Assembly (NCBI RefSeq): GCF_003014715.1
Contig: NZ_PYAV01000007.1
Location: 124,001 to 188,000 of the forward strand
Reading direction: 5' to 3'
DNA: 64,000 nt
Source: Salsuginibacillus halophilus
GTDB taxonomy: Bacteria; Bacillota; Bacilli; Bacillales; Marinococcaceae
The notes under the pieces are model-generated. The model saw nothing but the letters and a program-made list of their open reading frames with translations. It had not been told where the DNA came from and did not search any database. The position numbers and the translations under genes were made by a program. This document shows, one piece after another, positions 63,516 through 64,000 of this stretch. Every line of letters starts with the position of its first letter. Position 1 is the stretch's first letter.

Positions 63516-63980
63516 TAGCATGTAAACAAACTTTAAAAAACAAATGCAGACGTGGCTTTTCGGCTCGTACTTTTCCCGTAGGCGTCGCCGCCGATGCTTG
63601 TCAGCCTTTCGTTATTTGATAGCCATGAATTATAGTAATCCTTTTGATCAAGTAATATCTACCGGAATCAATTTCATCATGAGGCTTAATGAGTGATAAA
63701 ACGAAAATATACATTGGCAATGATTAAGAATCCGTCAATTGAAAAGTGACCGAAACGAAAGACGGCGACTCCCAGAGGATGAAGCGCAGGCTGAAGATCC
63801 ACTTGTTCGAATGGCCTTCCTTCGAACAAGTTAGCTGAAGCCAAGCCCTCGGGAAAGCGTCCGTCTGAAGTGAAGGTTACGTTCATTGTACGATTTTACC
63901 CTCTTAAAAGGACAGCCCCCGGAGCTCGGTGCAAGTAAGCTGTGCGTGAATTTTAAGTTTTGTACTTTGTCAATATTCTG
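63516..63980 (+). repeat. Dispersed repeat, shortened (copy R8)
   Basis: 465 bp. Start TAGCATGTAAACAAAC, end TTTGTCAATATTCTG (63966-63980). The 5' block between the end and GGCTTTTCGGCTCG is deleted. The internal hairpin is CTTGTTCGAA / TTCGAACAAG (63802-63830). Lies between divergent yngJ and the next gene; its last base touches the AAGGAGG of that gene. Confidence 0.82.
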
Positions 63981-63994
63981 AAGGAGGCTTACGT

Positions 63995-64000
63995 GTGAAG
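63995..64000 (+). CDS. Start of a rightward gene (cut by window edge)
   Basis: AAGGAGG (63981-63987) followed after 7 bases by GTG AAG at 63995. Only two codons are inside the window. Its position opposite the yng operon would suit a regulator or further fatty-acid gene, but nothing can be seen. Confidence 0.5.

Noticed and set aside
63686-63886. Recurring minus-strand frame MNVTFTSDGRFPEGLASANLFE inside several repeats
   Set aside because: The frame is shifted by an extra base in R3 and R4, cut in R7, and differs downstream in every copy, so it is a by-product of repeat conservation and not a gene.

Overview
The window looks like the chromosome of a spore-forming member of the Bacillaceae. 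It carries Spo0B, SafA, a CoxA-type lipoprotein, YhaL, two YjcZ-type miniproteins and an alpha/beta SASP. Gene order repeatedly matches Bacillus subtilis blocks. Many proteins (PrsA, the CoxA-like lipoprotein, YebC, the substrate-binding protein) are very acidic, which suggests a halophile or haloalkaliphile; the genus cannot be told from sequence alone. No rRNA, tRNA or CRISPR array was seen.

Layout. 0-15.4 kb: queA-DUF2905-ruvB-ruvA, yebC, coxA-like, safA, nadA-nadC-nadB divergent from nifS-nadR, then pheA-pheB-obg-spo0B. This is the B. subtilis obg/nad/ruv block. 16-18.6 kb: a SsuABC/TauABC-type ABC importer between two copies of a repeat. 19-53.5 kb: hemY-hemH-hemE, pbpF, hmoB, an FAD enzyme, a LiaF-like protein, yhaA, katG, ecsC-ecsB-ecsA, hit, serC, yhaH, hpr, prsA, yhaL, yhaM, cssS-cssR, yhaP-yhaQ, yhzD, yhaX, yheA, yheB, yheE and sspB, which is the B. 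subtilis hem/yha/yhe region with insertions. 53.5-63.3 kb: a leucine/acyl-CoA degradation operon (yngJ-I-H-HB-G-F-E) ending in an acyl-CoA synthetase. The last six bases begin a rightward gene.

The most unusual content is a dispersed non-coding repeat with eight copies (about 600 bp when complete), near 3.1, 11.5, 15.5, 18.6, 22.9, 38.6, 43.7 and 63.5 kb. Its ends are inverted repeats related to CAGCGTGTAGACAAA. I see no transposase and no conserved reading frame. It contains an internal hairpin with compensatory base changes. At three loci the complete copy sits between two direct copies (27-30 bp) of the local intrinsic-terminator hairpin. The hairpin differs from locus to locus, but its two copies agree within a locus, and the U-runs lie only on the outer sides. 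Two further copies sit directly beside a terminator hairpin. This looks like a mobile non-coding element that targets terminators and duplicates a whole hairpin. Two copies also bound the ABC island at the point where two normally distant B. subtilis chromosome blocks are joined.

Functional themes: de novo NAD synthesis with its own cysteine desulfurase and NadR repressor; haem synthesis with a haem monooxygenase and catalase-peroxidase; secretion quality control (PrsA, CssRS, EcsAB); sporulation; and branched-chain acyl-CoA catabolism.
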